Source of the DNA: Liolophura sinensis
Taxonomy: Eukaryota; Mollusca; Polyplacophora; Chitonida; Chitonidae
Assembly (NCBI RefSeq): GCF_032854445.1
Contig: NC_088295.1
Span: 62,165,249-62,229,248 of the forward strand
Direction: 5' to 3'
DNA: 64,000 bases
Positions within the stretch are counted from its first letter, which is position 1; each line of letters starts with the position of its first letter. The notes beneath the pieces were generated by a model. That model was not told where the DNA came from, ran no database searches, and saw nothing but the letters and a program-made list of their open reading frames with translations. Shown here in pieces: positions 14,112-25,589 of the stretch. A program made the position numbers and the translations under genes.

Positions 14112-14270
14112 GATACTTACATGCGCACTCTGCCTCAGCACTAGTGGAATATCTCGGGTGATTCATTCAAAGTACCATGGCTGACACGCCATTTTGAATT
14201 ACTCAACCTGAAGTTTTAGCGCCATCTAGCGGGGAAGAAGCGCGAAGCACCTGTCACACATTAACGTTTA
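14112..14270 (-). promoter_or_regulatory. Candidate promoter and first exon of a minus-strand gene
   Basis: GC and CpG content rises here. On the minus strand a strong donor, GCGCAT then GTAAGTATC, places an exon end at 14121. Upstream of it lie a YY1-like CAAAATGGCG (about 14186-14195) and, at 14219-14232, CCGCTAGATGGCGC, which fits the CTCF core pattern CCRSYAGRKGGCRS at every position. The exon has only a tiny open frame (starting ATGGCGTGT), so it would be untranslated. This is inference from motifs only; no coding exons were found downstream. Confidence 0.3.
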
Positions 14271-14299
14271 ACTGACGGCGCGCGATATGAGGCGATAAA

Positions 14300-16890
14300 A
14301 AAAGAGACAAAAGACAGTATCTTTATGCCAGTGATTATGTTGCCACGATTATAATCTACATACATATAATCTTAAACAGTCCGTAACAACAGGTCAACCG
14401 TATTTGAAAAATCGTTTATTAAACAGGCACCCTATATTTGATTGGTAAGCCTTGGTAAACGGCGGGAGCCTATAGCCACTGTATATATACGTGCAGATCT
14501 TCGAGTACAGTTTTCGGTTTACGGTTTTCCATACCTCCACTCATTCAGTAGGTGTTAATTATGCACAGTGTATGGAAGCTACGCTCCTATTGCAGCGGTT
14601 ACTAGTATTACCTATATAATTCTTCCAGTAAGGATGGAAGTTTAGCCTACTGATAACTAAAGACAGATGCTCCATACTGAAGAAAATGAAAGTATATCCT
14701 GCGATATGAAAATCTGTTACAGTGTCTAGTTAAATATCAATTACATTTTCGTATTATTTCCACAGTCCAAGCTGGAAGTATGTTTTAGTTCAGCATGTGG
14801 CTACATGTATACGCTAGTTAGAACCAAGATACGCATGCAGTGATTACTTTTTTTTTTCAAAGACAATTTGACATAAACAGGTGTTCTGAATCAATGCCAT
14901 TTCTCATTTGTTATATTGCATATATGGGCCTACCTCTTCTTCACCAAACACCAAAAAAATAAATGACACGCATGCATGGTATAGGGGCAGTCATTTTAAT
15001 TTTCACAATAAGGTTATACCCGTTATAATGAATGTATTATACGCACATGCAGAGATGATAGGCCTACTTTAGCAAGTTTTAGATAGGTGCCGGAACATGT
15101 TAAAAATTAGGTAATGGGTAATACACATTATATAGGTATATACATTGCATTCTAAAATAGAACTAATTCTGCATGTATGTATGTATGTATATACTGAAGA
15201 ATTCTTCACTTTTATAGGATGGCGGCCATGCATACAGTTTCATGTTTGGAACAGACCGATCGAATTGCCCCGATGCCGGGATGAACCATCTATACCCTTG
15301 GCAAGACCCTATGTGTATTCTAATTTTACGTCACGCCTATTGATGGAGAAAGTTAAGCTAAATTAGGACTACAAGAACTCCGTGGAAATCTTATAAACAA
15401 TTTACACTGATTTAATTTTGCATGTATAGCCAAGCGAATATATAATATTATACTTTTCAAAAGTTTCTTTAGCCATACATATATCTTACATTCCTTTTAG
15501 TTTTCGAGAAAAGCAAAATGTTTTGCAGTATAAATTGTAGAAACCTCAACCAGATAGGGCCTATACATATTATTCAAGCTGTTGTTCGTCCCTTGTACAG
15601 CGATAAAGGGCACAGTGGATCAAAGCCCAGCGTGCATCAATCATATCGAATGAAATCGGGCACCCCGGCCTTCCAGACAGTGCTGGCTGTATGATAGCTG
15701 GTAAAGGCCACAGTATGCCTCCAGTAATATCAAGGGCGATGTAACGAAGGGTCAAATTTGGATGCGAAGAGGCGAAGCTGCGATTCAAAGAGTCGAATAG
15801 ACGGTGATCCGAGGCTGCGATGCCAAGGGGCGAAGCTGAGAGAGAACAAAGGGGCGAAAGGGCGAGGATGCGATGAGAAGGGTTGAAGTTGCATCGCGAC
15901 TGTGGCCCGTATCAGAGAACATACTTACCAGCCACCATACACTGGTAGAGGGATAAATCCACACTCTAGCGTGGAAGGGGAGTTAACCTGGTTACCCACC
16001 TGCTATACTGGTTTTGCTACTTGACTGACATGCATGCATCCTTAGAGTAAAAGCGAATGTAAAGTGACACTGAATATAACTAGTTTTTGAACGCAATCAG
16101 AGACAAAACTTTTTACATATTCGTTATTGTTCGTATATGTTGGTACTCAATATACCATGCAATGAAGTCGATGACGTGATATTTTCAACCAGTGGCGAAC
16201 ATTAGCGAGTTGAATACATCTGCCAATATGTTTTCGACCATATGTTGGTTTATATATACTATAAACATAGCCCAACAATAAAAGGCTCAAAATAATCGTT
16301 ACCAAACAGTGAATATAATCAACACATATAAACCACCAGAAATAAAGATTAATCTAATTATTTTCAAAGACAATAGCATAGACTAAACATGCATATCTGT
16401 TTGTATTTCTCATAATCCTGTGCATGGACAAGCTACCCCGTATTTCAAACAACACCCACGTGTTAATATAGGACATACCAAATGCGCTTTTTGAAAAGAA
16501 CATATTTCATATCATTAAAAGGGTAAAGAAATGTAAACGACATAAATCATTTCTGACAAATGCCACAACAGGATACCCTTAAGAAAGACCCCCCCCCCCC
16601 CTCGCAATATGGTGTGTGGATTTGCCCTTAATTTGTACACATGTTTAATATCTCAAAGCACTGCTCTGATGGTCATGGAGAAGATGTTAAAGGTTATGAG
16701 CCTATAGGCTTAAACATGTATATGTCATTCATAATCTTCAAACTTTCTGCATCCAGCCGAGTATGGTCCATACGATAACGAAATCTCACTAAAACCACTT
16801 TTTAAATATACTACAAATCTTAGAAACGTTGAAAGAGCACTTAATTTTCGGATGAATAATAATGTGGCTGAGCGATTTTAGCTATGCATG
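14300..16890. other. Non-coding stretch with degenerate GCGAAG repeat
   Basis: No gene is supported. From about 15735 to 15890 there is a loose purine-rich repeat built from GGGGCGAAG and GCTGCGAT words. A minus-strand open frame at 15570-15788 is higher in GC than its surroundings but matches nothing I know. A poly-C run lies at 16589-16601. Confidence 0.4.
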
Positions 16891-16894
16891 CATG

Positions 16895-17110
16895 GTTCCC
16901 TTTCAAGGCAAAGACAACACTAAAACAAAGTATACATCAGATTAAAGATCATTGAACACTGTCCAGGAAAATAGTTTGATTCTTTTAAACAATTTTTTCA
17001 ACCCAGTAAAATGCTTTTAAAACATCAGATTCTGTTGTGGTCTGTAATGACCCAGTGGGTATCAGTGACGTCACGTTTATATTTTTGCCTGAAATAGTAC
17101 GTAGCAACGT
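16895..17110 (+). repeat. Element R2, left arm of an inverted pair
   Basis: It carries GGCAAAGACAACACTAAAAC, CATCAGATTAAAGATCATTG, AACACTGTCCAGGAAAATAG, CCCAGTAAAATGC and CAGTGACGTCAC. The reverse complement of 17145-17400 has the same words in the same order. A third copy lies at 21205-21440 and a fourth, reversed, at 35855-36100. It is probably a non-autonomous DNA element or a fragment of one. Confidence 0.65.
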
Positions 17111-17144
17111 TTATTCAGCGAATGCATTCATACATCTGCATGTA

Positions 17145-17400
17145 TATGCATTTAGAATGAGGATATCTGGCAGTGAATGTGTGTTACTAGACAAAAAGCT
17201 GATTTGACGACACTGTTCCTAATATGGTGAGGGGAAAAAAAACACCGTAGAATCCAAAGTTTCAAATTCATTTTACTCGGTCGGAAAAAATCATTAAAAA
17301 AAATTAATAAATAAATCGAACTGTTTTCATGGACAGTGTTTAATGGTCTTTCATCTGACATATGCCTCACGCGTAAGTGTTTTCTTTGCCTTTAAGGTAT
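17145..17400 (-). repeat. Element R2, right arm of an inverted pair
   Basis: Read on the minus strand it has AAAGGCAAAGAAAACACTTA, ATGTCAGATGAAAGACCATT, AACACTGTCCATGAAAACAG and CCGAGTAAAATG, matching the left arm. The spacer between the arms is only about 35 bases. Confidence 0.65.
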
Positions 17401-18054
17401 AGATCTTGGTAGGTTCGTGTGCATACGCACATGTACTAGCTCCCCATAGCTCTACCCTTGCTTTCAATACAGAAGAGTGTAGCAGAGGTGGAGGTTGAGC
17501 TATATACATACATTATGCTGTATGAAGCCTGTATGTATGTGTGTTATAGGCGTTATTAAGGATAAACTGAATTTGAGGAAACGCCCACGTAGTTACATGA
17601 ATGGTGAAATTTGCACAGATCCAAGCATACAGGCAAGCTTGTTCTGTTATCGACATGTATACTCTAAGATAACAATTCAGTAAATATTTTGCCGTTATAT
17701 AACACAGTTCCAGATCGATATTTCATGTATATTACATATACCTTTTCCAACATATACATATCGGTTTCTTGATATATATGCTCTTATCTGTAATGAAATT
17801 TGGTTTTTCTTGCTTTAGAGGTTACTGATCCACTATCGGGATACCGGCCAATGCATAAACGGCCTCCGCCTTCCAAACTTCAACATTATATCCAGAAGCT
17901 CAGTGTATACATTATATATCAGGCATTTCATATATATATATAGGCCATGAGATTTATATATCGTATATCCTATATTTTACAGGCTGTATGGTATGTATAT
18001 TTACATGTTCATATCGCTGCTTTTTTCTTGGAGTAGAGAAGTTTTATATGAAAA

Positions 18055-18180
18055 ATTTTCTAATGTGGAGAGCAATTATATGGAAAATATTCTGATGCAG
18101 AGAACAGGTGTAAAAAAAATGTTGTAATGCGGAGAACAGGTATAAGAAACTTGTTGTGATGGGGGAAAAGGTAGAAAAAA
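18055..18180. repeat. 32-bp minisatellite, left outlying block
   Basis: Three to four diverged units of the same 32-bp repeat as at 18985-19862, for example ATTCTGATGCAGAGAACAGG followed by TGTAA. They are separated from the main array by about 800 bases of non-repeat DNA. Confidence 0.75.
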
Positions 18181-18654
18181 ACTGCTTTTGTACCTTTTAT
18201 TTACTTATATTTATGCATTTGCTATACTTATACTATATACTTATATTCATGCAATTGCATGAAGAGTTAGAATATAACTCTGACTGAGGTAAATTTATAA
18301 GAGGCCGTATTTAACCGATTACGTGTGACCATTTGCCAGCTATTACACTGTCGTCGCTGCTCTGGTTATTCACTCTGGTTATTGTTGTGTGTCACTTGTA
18401 TTGTACGTGTATTTGGGCGTCTGGTTCTTCAGTGAAACGTTTTGAGTTTTTTAGGATCCACAGACAGTTAACGTCTGAATTTTTAACAATGGCACAATAG
18501 TTCTTTCTTTTAAAATGACTGTACTTCTTGTAGTGCCTTCGTTAAGAGAGTAGATACAAGTTTGGTGGTACAGCTTTTCGATCACCCAATAAAGCAAACT
18601 TTGTATGGAGATATATGCATTTTTTTAATCCAGTAAAGTTGTGGTATATCGGTG

Positions 18655-19059
18655 TTACGGGAAGGTACGGATGCACTTCTTTGTTTGAAAAGGACTGTTG
18701 TTCTCTAAATAGTTCTTCCCGACTATTGGTCGTACTAAAAAACGTTGACGTTTGCGGCAGTTATTGCAGTGATATGATATATGTCCTTCTACAAGAAACT
18801 GGCAGTAATAATTCTTGCAGACAAATACTGTATTATTAGGACGAACGGACAAAAACCTATTTCCCTGAAGGTCATTAAGCCTCTTTCGCGCGGTAGCATC
18901 CTTCAGAACTTTTTTGGCTGTCGCATGAGCATTAGTACTAATGTGGTGGATTGCATACACAACCTTTTTCTTTGTCTTATGTAGAGTAGGGGTGTAAATA
19001 AAATGCTGTGATGAGGAGAGCAGGTATAAGAAAAATGGTGAGATGTGGAGAACAGGCAT
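18655..19059 (-). CDS. Unidentified open frame, cysteine-rich
   Basis: This is a 134-codon minus-strand frame whose first third overlaps the minisatellite, so only the part after about residue 30 (below 18975) is unique sequence. That part is basic and has a cysteine cluster, CKNYYC followed about 12 residues later by HCNNC, which could be a zinc-binding arrangement. No known family is recognised, and no splice sites were assigned. It may be the remnant of an insertion inside the minisatellite. It could also be chance. Confidence 0.2.
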   Translation of the reverse strand: MPVLHISPFFLYLLSSSQHFIYTPTLHKTKKKVVYAIHHISTNAHATAKKVLKDATARKRLNDLQGNRFLSVRPNNTVFVCKNYYCQFLVEGHISYHCNNCRKRQRFLVRPIVGKNYLENNSPFQTKKCIRTFP

Positions 19060-19862
19060 AAGAGAAATGGTCTGAAGCGGAGAACAGGCATAAGAGAAAT
19101 GGTCTGAAGCGGAGAACAGGCATAAGAGAAATGGTCTGATGCGGAGATTAGGTGTAAGATAAATGTTTTGATGCAGAGATCAGGTGTAAGATAAATGTTC
19201 TGAAGCGGAGAACAGGTGTAAGGTAAATGTTCTGATGCGGAGATTAGGTGTAAGATAAATGTTTTGATGCAGAGATCAGGTGTAAGAGAAATGTTCTGAT
19301 ACGTAGATCAGGTGTAAGATAAATGTTCTATGCGGAGATCAGATGTAAGAAAAATGTTCTGATGCGGAGATCAGGTGTAAGATAAATGTTCTGATGAGGA
19401 GATCAAATGTAAGAGAAATGGTGTGATGCGGAGATTAGGTGTAAGATAAATGTTTTGATGCGGAGATCAGGTGTAAGATAAATGTTCTGAAGCGGAGAAC
19501 AGGTGTAAGGTAAATGTTCTGATGCGGAGATTAGGTGTAAGATAAATGTTCTGATGCGGAGATCAGGTGTAAGAGAAATGGTCTGATGCGGAGATCAGGT
19601 GTAAGATAAATGTTCTGAAGCGGAGATCAGATGTAAGAAAAATGTTCTGATGCGGAGATCAGGTGTAAGATAAATGTTCTGATGAGGAGATCAAATGTAA
19701 GATAAATGTTCTGATGCGGAGATCAGGTGTAAGATAAATGTTCTGATGAGGAGATCAGGTGTTAGATAAATGTTCTGATGTAGAGATCAGATGCAAGACA
19801 AATGTTCTGATGCGGAGAACATGTATAAGGCAAATGTTCTGATGCGGAGACACAGGCAATTA
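18985..19862. repeat. 32-bp minisatellite, main array (about 27 units)
   Basis: Units of the type ATAAATGTTCTGATGCGGAG followed by ATCAGGTGTAAG recur every 32 bases (checked at 19081 to 19113). Variants alternate between AGAACAGG and AGATCAGG, and between GATGCGG and GAAGCGG, suggesting repeated local amplification. Confidence 0.95.
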
Positions 19863-20221
19863 GTGGGACCTAGATCCGGACCAGACTATATATTAGCAGA
19901 ACACGGACTTCAATCATGATACGCGAAGCTTGAAAAGAACATTGCTTCTCCCAGATCTCTAAAGGGCGATGCATGAGGCAATATATGTATTCAACATACA
20001 TGTATGATGAATGTATGCACGTATAAACATTTACACAGAACTAAGAAGTAAAATGGTTTAGAATATAATAAGGTTAAATTTGTGTACCTAGATGTAATAT
20101 TTCCTGGAATATGTGACATTTTCAGCAAGTCACAGAATATGTCCTACGTTGGCATTTCAAAACAGGCCTAATAAGCAGGAATAGCTTGTTTTCTATCTGG
20201 TAACAGGAAGAATACTGGTCC

Positions 20222-21190
20222 AAGATATACATCACGCAGAAAGGCAAGCATGCAGGACAGCGGCGAAATAGGGCAAAATTGGGGCAGCTGGACGATGTCC
20301 TCTCACGAACTCGCTATACCCACAAGGGCACATCGTAACAATCACCCACCAGGTACTCTTTTTCTTGGGCAGTGTATAACAAATCAAACAATAATCGACC
20401 TGTATATCATTCTGACAGTATAGAAACTCTACAAAACGCTGCCACCCGTAAATGAAATTATCCGAAATTAATTCGGGTTATCTTGGTTCAAAATCAAATT
20501 GATATTTGGAAACTGGTGCTTGATTTTACACCAACCACGGAATCTAATCCGGATGACCTTTGGAAAGACATCCTGAAATTCAGTCGCAGGTTTAGAATAG
20601 ATGAACTGAAGCATAAAGACGATAACGGAGAAGTACTTTATGTATCCGATGATTCCTTAGTCTGAAATGTCTCAAATTTCAATCCCAAAACTATTCAGAT
20701 GTATTCTGACCATCTAGAGATCTTTTTACAAGTTAAATAACCCAATGCTAAAACCTCTCATAAACGTTCATTCTAATACATCATCCATTCAGAATCCGTT
20801 CAACTATGTAAAAGTATAATAATTTAGATATAAATATAAAAGAAAGAGATAATGGTAAAGTTGTTGTCGTTATGCATGGATAAAGATTCATTATATAGGT
20901 AAAAAAAATTGGAAATGTTTAATGATAAGCACGAATAAAGAAAGTATAAGGTAAATTTTAACAAATCTTAGTATGCATGTATAACTTTTGGCTAAAAAGA
21001 AAATATTTCACTAAATTTGAGTTCTAGCAACTTTTACATCTACCAAAAATTCACGAATCCATGGAAACTAAAACTGCTATCCAACATCAAATAGTCATGC
21101 AGAATAATCCTTTTTTATTCCAAATTTAGGCCCATTATCGCCTATCCTACTTTGCCAACAAAGACGTAGGTATGTAACTGTCATAGTGTA
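20222..21190 (+). pseudogene. Decayed Penelope-like reverse transcriptase
   Basis: The frame from about 20455 to 20665 (stop TGA) encodes VLDFTPT then, after a short spacer, DILKFSRRFRI. This matches the conserved start of Penelope-like and related reverse transcriptases, which read roughly G-L-x-F-x-P-T-P followed by D-I-x-x-F-x-R-R-L-R-L. Further on, in a shifted frame near 20821-20880, RDNGKVVVVMHG resembles the ADKGSAVVVMD block. In the original frame, NFYIYQKFTNP (21029) and FRPIIAYPTLPT (21125) resemble the FYxLPKIHKP and RPIVS blocks. Several stops and at least one frameshift separate these parts. It ends where element R2 begins, before the catalytic YxDD motif. Exon-like sequence at 20222-20334 may be part of it. 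Confidence 0.65.
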
Positions 21191-21204
21191 ACTTTTCTCG
21201 GGCA

Positions 21205-21440
21205 AAAATAGTTAAGAAAACATTAACGTAACGTATATGTCAGATTAAAGACCATAAAAATGTCAATAAAACTAGAGCGAACTATTTTTTTTTTAGAATT
21301 GTATTCAGCCTGGTAAAATGCAGTTGAAACTTGGGATTCTACGATGGCCTACTCTTACCATCAGGACCAGTGACGTCACATCTGGTTTTTGACACTTATA
21401 ACGAGCCCAGATTGCTACGTTTCATTATATTGAAAAGGCA
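21205..21440 (+). repeat. Element R2, third copy
   Basis: It shares ATGTCAGATTAAAGACCAT, GCCTGGTAAAATGCAGTTGA, GGATTCTACG and CAGTGACGTCAC with the inverted pair at 16895-17400. It lies directly after the truncated reverse transcriptase remnant. Confidence 0.55.
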
Positions 21441-22160
21441 CATACATATCATGGTGGCTGATTTGTACCATTCGCGTTTTCTTAATATCGCTTGTTTAAG
21501 CCAGCGCGAAATTACGAGAATACAAAAACAAAAATTCAAGAAAGCTAACATGCAAAATCACCAAAATACGAAAGAGCGAGAATGAAATACCATGCATGTG
21601 AAAATGAGAAATCATGCAAAAATAAGAAAACGCAAAACTAAAAAATTGAGAAATTAGGAAAACTAAGAATAAGAATATAAGAAAACGTTGATCTGGCATT
21701 CTGCAAACCGACAGCATAATAAAATCAGAGAGCAAACAACGCGAGATTACGAAACCACGCAAAATAAATTTTACGCTAGATACACGCAGTCATGGCCGTC
21801 CTCGGGCGTGGATGACTTACCAGAGCCGCAAGGAGAAAGCAGCGCAACAGTAATTATAATAGGTTAGACAGTAGTTTGCAGACAGCAGTTCAGTGGGGAC
21901 CAGTCGTTAATTGTTTTAATGCGAAAAAACAAATCAAAACGATAGGCTATATTCTTGTTACTATTGCATCTACACACTTCATACTTGGTATGTTAATGAC
22001 ACTTAATGCGGATCATCATCTCCTCATGTACTCATTTTAACGAAGTACAACACCTGGGGGGCGCCGCTGTGTATACCTATCTGGATAACTGTCGCCCTGG
22101 TGTTGTAATAACAACTATGGGTATTATGAGGTGTTAATACGCGTTAATGGTTAAGTGCCA
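21441..22160. other. Non-coding stretch, nothing recognised
   Basis: Purine-rich sequence (AAAATGCAAAA and AGAAAAC words at 21520-21700) with short open frames that are low-complexity artefacts. No gene is supported. Confidence 0.4.
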
Positions 22161-22164
22161 TTAG

Positions 22165-22395
22165 GGGCCTCCGTGGCTCAGTCGGTTAAAGCGCTAGCGC
22201 AGCGTAATGACCCAGGAGTCTCTCACCAATGCGGTCGCTGTGAGTTCAAGTCCAGCTCATGCTGGCGGCCGTACGTGAGAAGGTCTGCCAGCAACCTGCG
22301 AATGGTCATGGGTTTCCACCCACCATAATGCTGGCCGCCGTCGTATAAGTGAAATATTCTTGAGTACGGCGTAAAACACCAATCAAAAAAAAAAA
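22165..22395 (+). repeat. SINE S1, best-preserved full-length copy
   Basis: It starts with a tRNA-like head containing a box-A-like TGGCTCAGTCGG and a box-B-like GTGAGTTCAAGTCC. The body follows (TCTGCCAGCAACCTGCGAAT, CCACCCACCATAATGCTGG). The tail is GTGAAATATTCTTGAGTACG, then CACCAATC and an A-run. This copy defines the family used for the other S1 calls. Confidence 0.9.
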
Positions 22396-22399
22396 AAAG

Positions 22400-23405
22400 T
22401 GCCATTAATATCCCAAGTATGCAGTGTGCCTATGTATGGTATTCTATTTCTTTTAGCGAGTCGCCTATATTCAGCCGCCTGTTATATTCATACTCAATAC
22501 CAAAATTGCCTTTAGTCATTGATACGTAACAACACAAGCATATAAGATATTTGAGCTGAATGAAAGCTCACAGACACTGTAATGAAGACATAGTGATACC
22601 ATCAACAAAAATTTAACAGCTATGTATACACAGACTAATTAATGTTAAAGGACGATTATAACAGAATGCCATTTTGTGACTGTAGTACAGGCATGCAGTT
22701 TGGTTTCTTATTATTGGTCTTCGCGGATCTCAGAAAACATACACACCGACAAAAGCATCGCATCGCTAAAACTTTTTGTTTTTTATTATCAGAAAAGAGA
22801 TTACATGTAGATATTGAGAGGGTGCATGTAAAGAAGAACAAAAACAATCCTAGGTATTACTATGTCAGAAAGATGGTGTTTTTTTTTTGTTTTTTTTTTT
22901 AATTTTCTCAGTGGCGTTGTTCCAGAGAAAGCCAGAGACGGGTCAAGCTGTGGTGTGTGTCTTAATCATAGTGGCGTTAATGAAGACATGCAGTGACGTG
23001 GGGCAAGTGTATGGCTTTCAAAATGAGGCCATCCAATATGATATCTTGGTAACTTTGTCCATTTAGTGTACCATGAACTGCGACCGTATTTTGTTCACAA
23101 TCGGAGCAACATGCCTCACCATACCATACTGGGCAGCCACGTGCTGCCCCATTCATGAATCCATTAATGAATCAGTTTTAATTTCATACTTCATATACTT
23201 TCTGAATTTCTTTGGTGGTTTGTGCTGAACGTTGCTTTGGGAATTGGCCTATCAATCATTGACCTAGAACGTCTTTTTGGGTTGACGGCTTGTACACGAA
23301 TATCTGTTTTGACGCCTATGGATCCTAGATGTTGCACGTATTCATTGCATGTATTCTCAGATTATAAGATGACAACCTTTCCCTAGTACAAGGTACAAGT
23401 TTTAC
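22400..23405. other. Non-coding stretch, nothing recognised
   Basis: AT-rich sequence with a T-run near 22881-22900. Open frames here are short and unconvincing. Confidence 0.4.
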
Positions 23406-23409
23406 CATT

Positions 23410-23590
23410 ATTTCTTCTGCAATGCGGTCGCTGTGAGTCTGGCCGAACGCGGGGAGGACTGCCAGTAATCTGCAGATGTTCGTGGGTTTCCCCCGGGCTC
23501 AGTCCGGTTTCCTCCAACCACAATGCTGGCCACTGTAGTGTAACTGAAATATTCTTGAGTACCTCGTAAAACACAAATCAAATAAATATA
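23410..23590 (+). repeat. SINE S1, 5'-truncated
   Basis: It has CAATGCGGTCGCTGTGAGT, CTGCCAGTAATCTGCAGATG, CAACCACAATGCTGGCC and the tail GAAATATTCTTGAGTACC with ACAAATCAAATAAATA. Confidence 0.85.
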
Positions 23591-24539
23591 TTACTAGCCA
23601 ATTTTCTGGGAACGCACTCTACAACAATTCAATTAGTCATTCCAAGCTTACAGGCTTCTAAACTTACATAGAACTTTGTCAAAATTAACTGTGCACTTAA
23701 TTAATCTGTTAAATTTGAATACACTAACAGTATACAATATAGCATCACCCAGCGACTTTCTGTTAAATTTAACGGATTATTTTTTGAGAGTAGTAAAGAC
23801 ACACGAGCTCTATGTCATTAGACATGATTTTTTTTTGCATAGCCACGTTTTAGGTTTGAACGCACCTTGAATATTAACACAACAGGTTCTTTGCAGGTCA
23901 TTAATGTACATGTACCATCTGAAAGTCCTTATACATTGGACATTACCTCCCAAATTGGCTTTAAGTTCGGCGGTGCGATACTTTGACGATCAAGGTGATT
24001 AGATACATAAGCAGGACCCCACGGGTTCTTGTATCTCTAAGTTGCATTTCGAAGTAAACAATTCTTCGAGGAACGGACTCCTAATGTTCTGTGGCATAGC
24101 AAGACTGAATTTCTTCGTTCAGATGACGACTACATGTACATAACACCTATCATGAACCTGCATAACCATGCAACGTCATATAAACGAAAAATTCTTGACC
24201 TCGGCGTCAAACATAAGAGAAATAAATAAATCTAAGCAGCTGACCAAATACATTTAGGTTTTTTAATTCATTCCTTCTTTGCTGGCAGATCATTGCTTGG
24301 CCAGGAAAGTTAACATTTCTCGCATGTACGCATGGGGTTTAACGTCGTACTTAACAATTTTTCGGTCATATGTCATAGTGACGACGAGGAGTTATAAGGT
24401 ATGTGTACAAATATTGTGTCTTCTTTTGGCAGGGAGAGCCCGTGCCACAATGCACTGAAGCATCATGCATCAAAGACAACAGACATGACACCACTCCCAG
24501 TCACTAGTGTACTACCATTACACCAGTCCTGTTTCCTTG

Positions 24540-24690
24540 CTGTAACCTCTTAGCACTGAGCGCCAAGCGAGGCAGCTGAAAATACCCTTTTTCAAAATGT
24601 CTTTGGTGTGTCGGAACCGCGTTTGACCCCAGGGTCTCCCGATATCAAGGCGGACGCTGAACTCACTCGGCGACCGAAGCGATCAACATT
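24540..24690 (-). repeat. SINE family S2 fragment, reverse orientation
   Basis: The minus strand carries a tRNA-like box B (GGGAGACCCTGGGGTCAAAC) and GCTGCCTCGCTTGGCGCTCA. Both are shared with the fuller S2 copy at 58022-58395. Confidence 0.65.
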
Positions 24691-25179
24691 TCTCGTTGCT
24701 GAAGTCCTAAATCACGTTGGTCATTTCATTTATAATAATTCATTGACGTTCCGTACCCTACCATATCCCATATATAATATCCGACATAAATATGGATTTT
24801 GGATCACATGCGCTATAAATCTGCACGTACATTAATATATCGCGGTTATGTTACTATCCAGAAAAAAATGCCCACACCCAATATAATTCACTTTTTCTAT
24901 ACTTTCCCAAAATATACAGACTAAAAAACATTTTTAGGTGTTTGTTTAACCGAGGTTACGTTCCATGCACATTATTTCCCTTGGTGGTGTAACAACCTAG
25001 ATGCCACCAACTAAGTGATGTAGCGCATGTAGGAATCCCGAACACTGTCAAATTTGATACCCAGGGACCACACTCAGTAACAGGATTGAACAAAAGGTCT
25101 TGAAAATGTCTGGACGATTCCCACCTCACTAGCAAACATGGGCAAATATCGTGCCCATATTTAGGGTGTCCTCAAAATT

Positions 25180-25250
25180 TCTGGATGGGCGTTTTGCGCC
25201 ATACTCAAGAATATTTCACTTGTATGGCGAGGAATAGGTTTATGGGTGAA
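25180..25250 (-). repeat. SINE S1 tail fragment, reverse orientation
   Basis: Contains GGGCGTTTTGCGCCATACTC and AAGAATATTTCACTTGTATG, the reversed S1 tail. Confidence 0.65.
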
Positions 25251-25520
25251 GAAAAGATGTTTAAACAACTGTCTTTCTGCAGCGCAAACCTTTTAACTTG
25301 ATAAAACCGCAGACGTTTAGCAAAACCTGGATTAGAGTTTGATGCCTAATTTGTCGGGATCGACAGTCTATGGATTTTCCGGCGCATCGCAATGCAACAG
25401 TGTGGCAAATCATGCTTCTGATAGTTACTATACAAAGGTAATTGTATTCTAATGAAGATCCATAATAAAGTGCCACAATCAAAAATCTATATCGAAGACA
25501 TTACGGATATGAACCTTAAA

Positions 25521-25580
25521 ATTACAGAAACAACTCAAATTACAGAAACAACTCATATAACAGGAACAACTCAAAGTACA
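25521..25580. repeat. Short 18-bp tandem repeat, about 3.3 units
   Basis: ATTACAGAAACAACTCAA recurs at 25521, 25539 and 25557. In one plus frame it would encode a TETTQI-type hexapeptide repeat, but no gene is supported around it. Confidence 0.8.
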
Positions 25581-25589
25581 GATGCACTG

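Noticed and set aside
15570-15788. GC-richer minus-strand frame
   Set aside because: The composition is unusual, but no motif, splice site or neighbour supports a gene.
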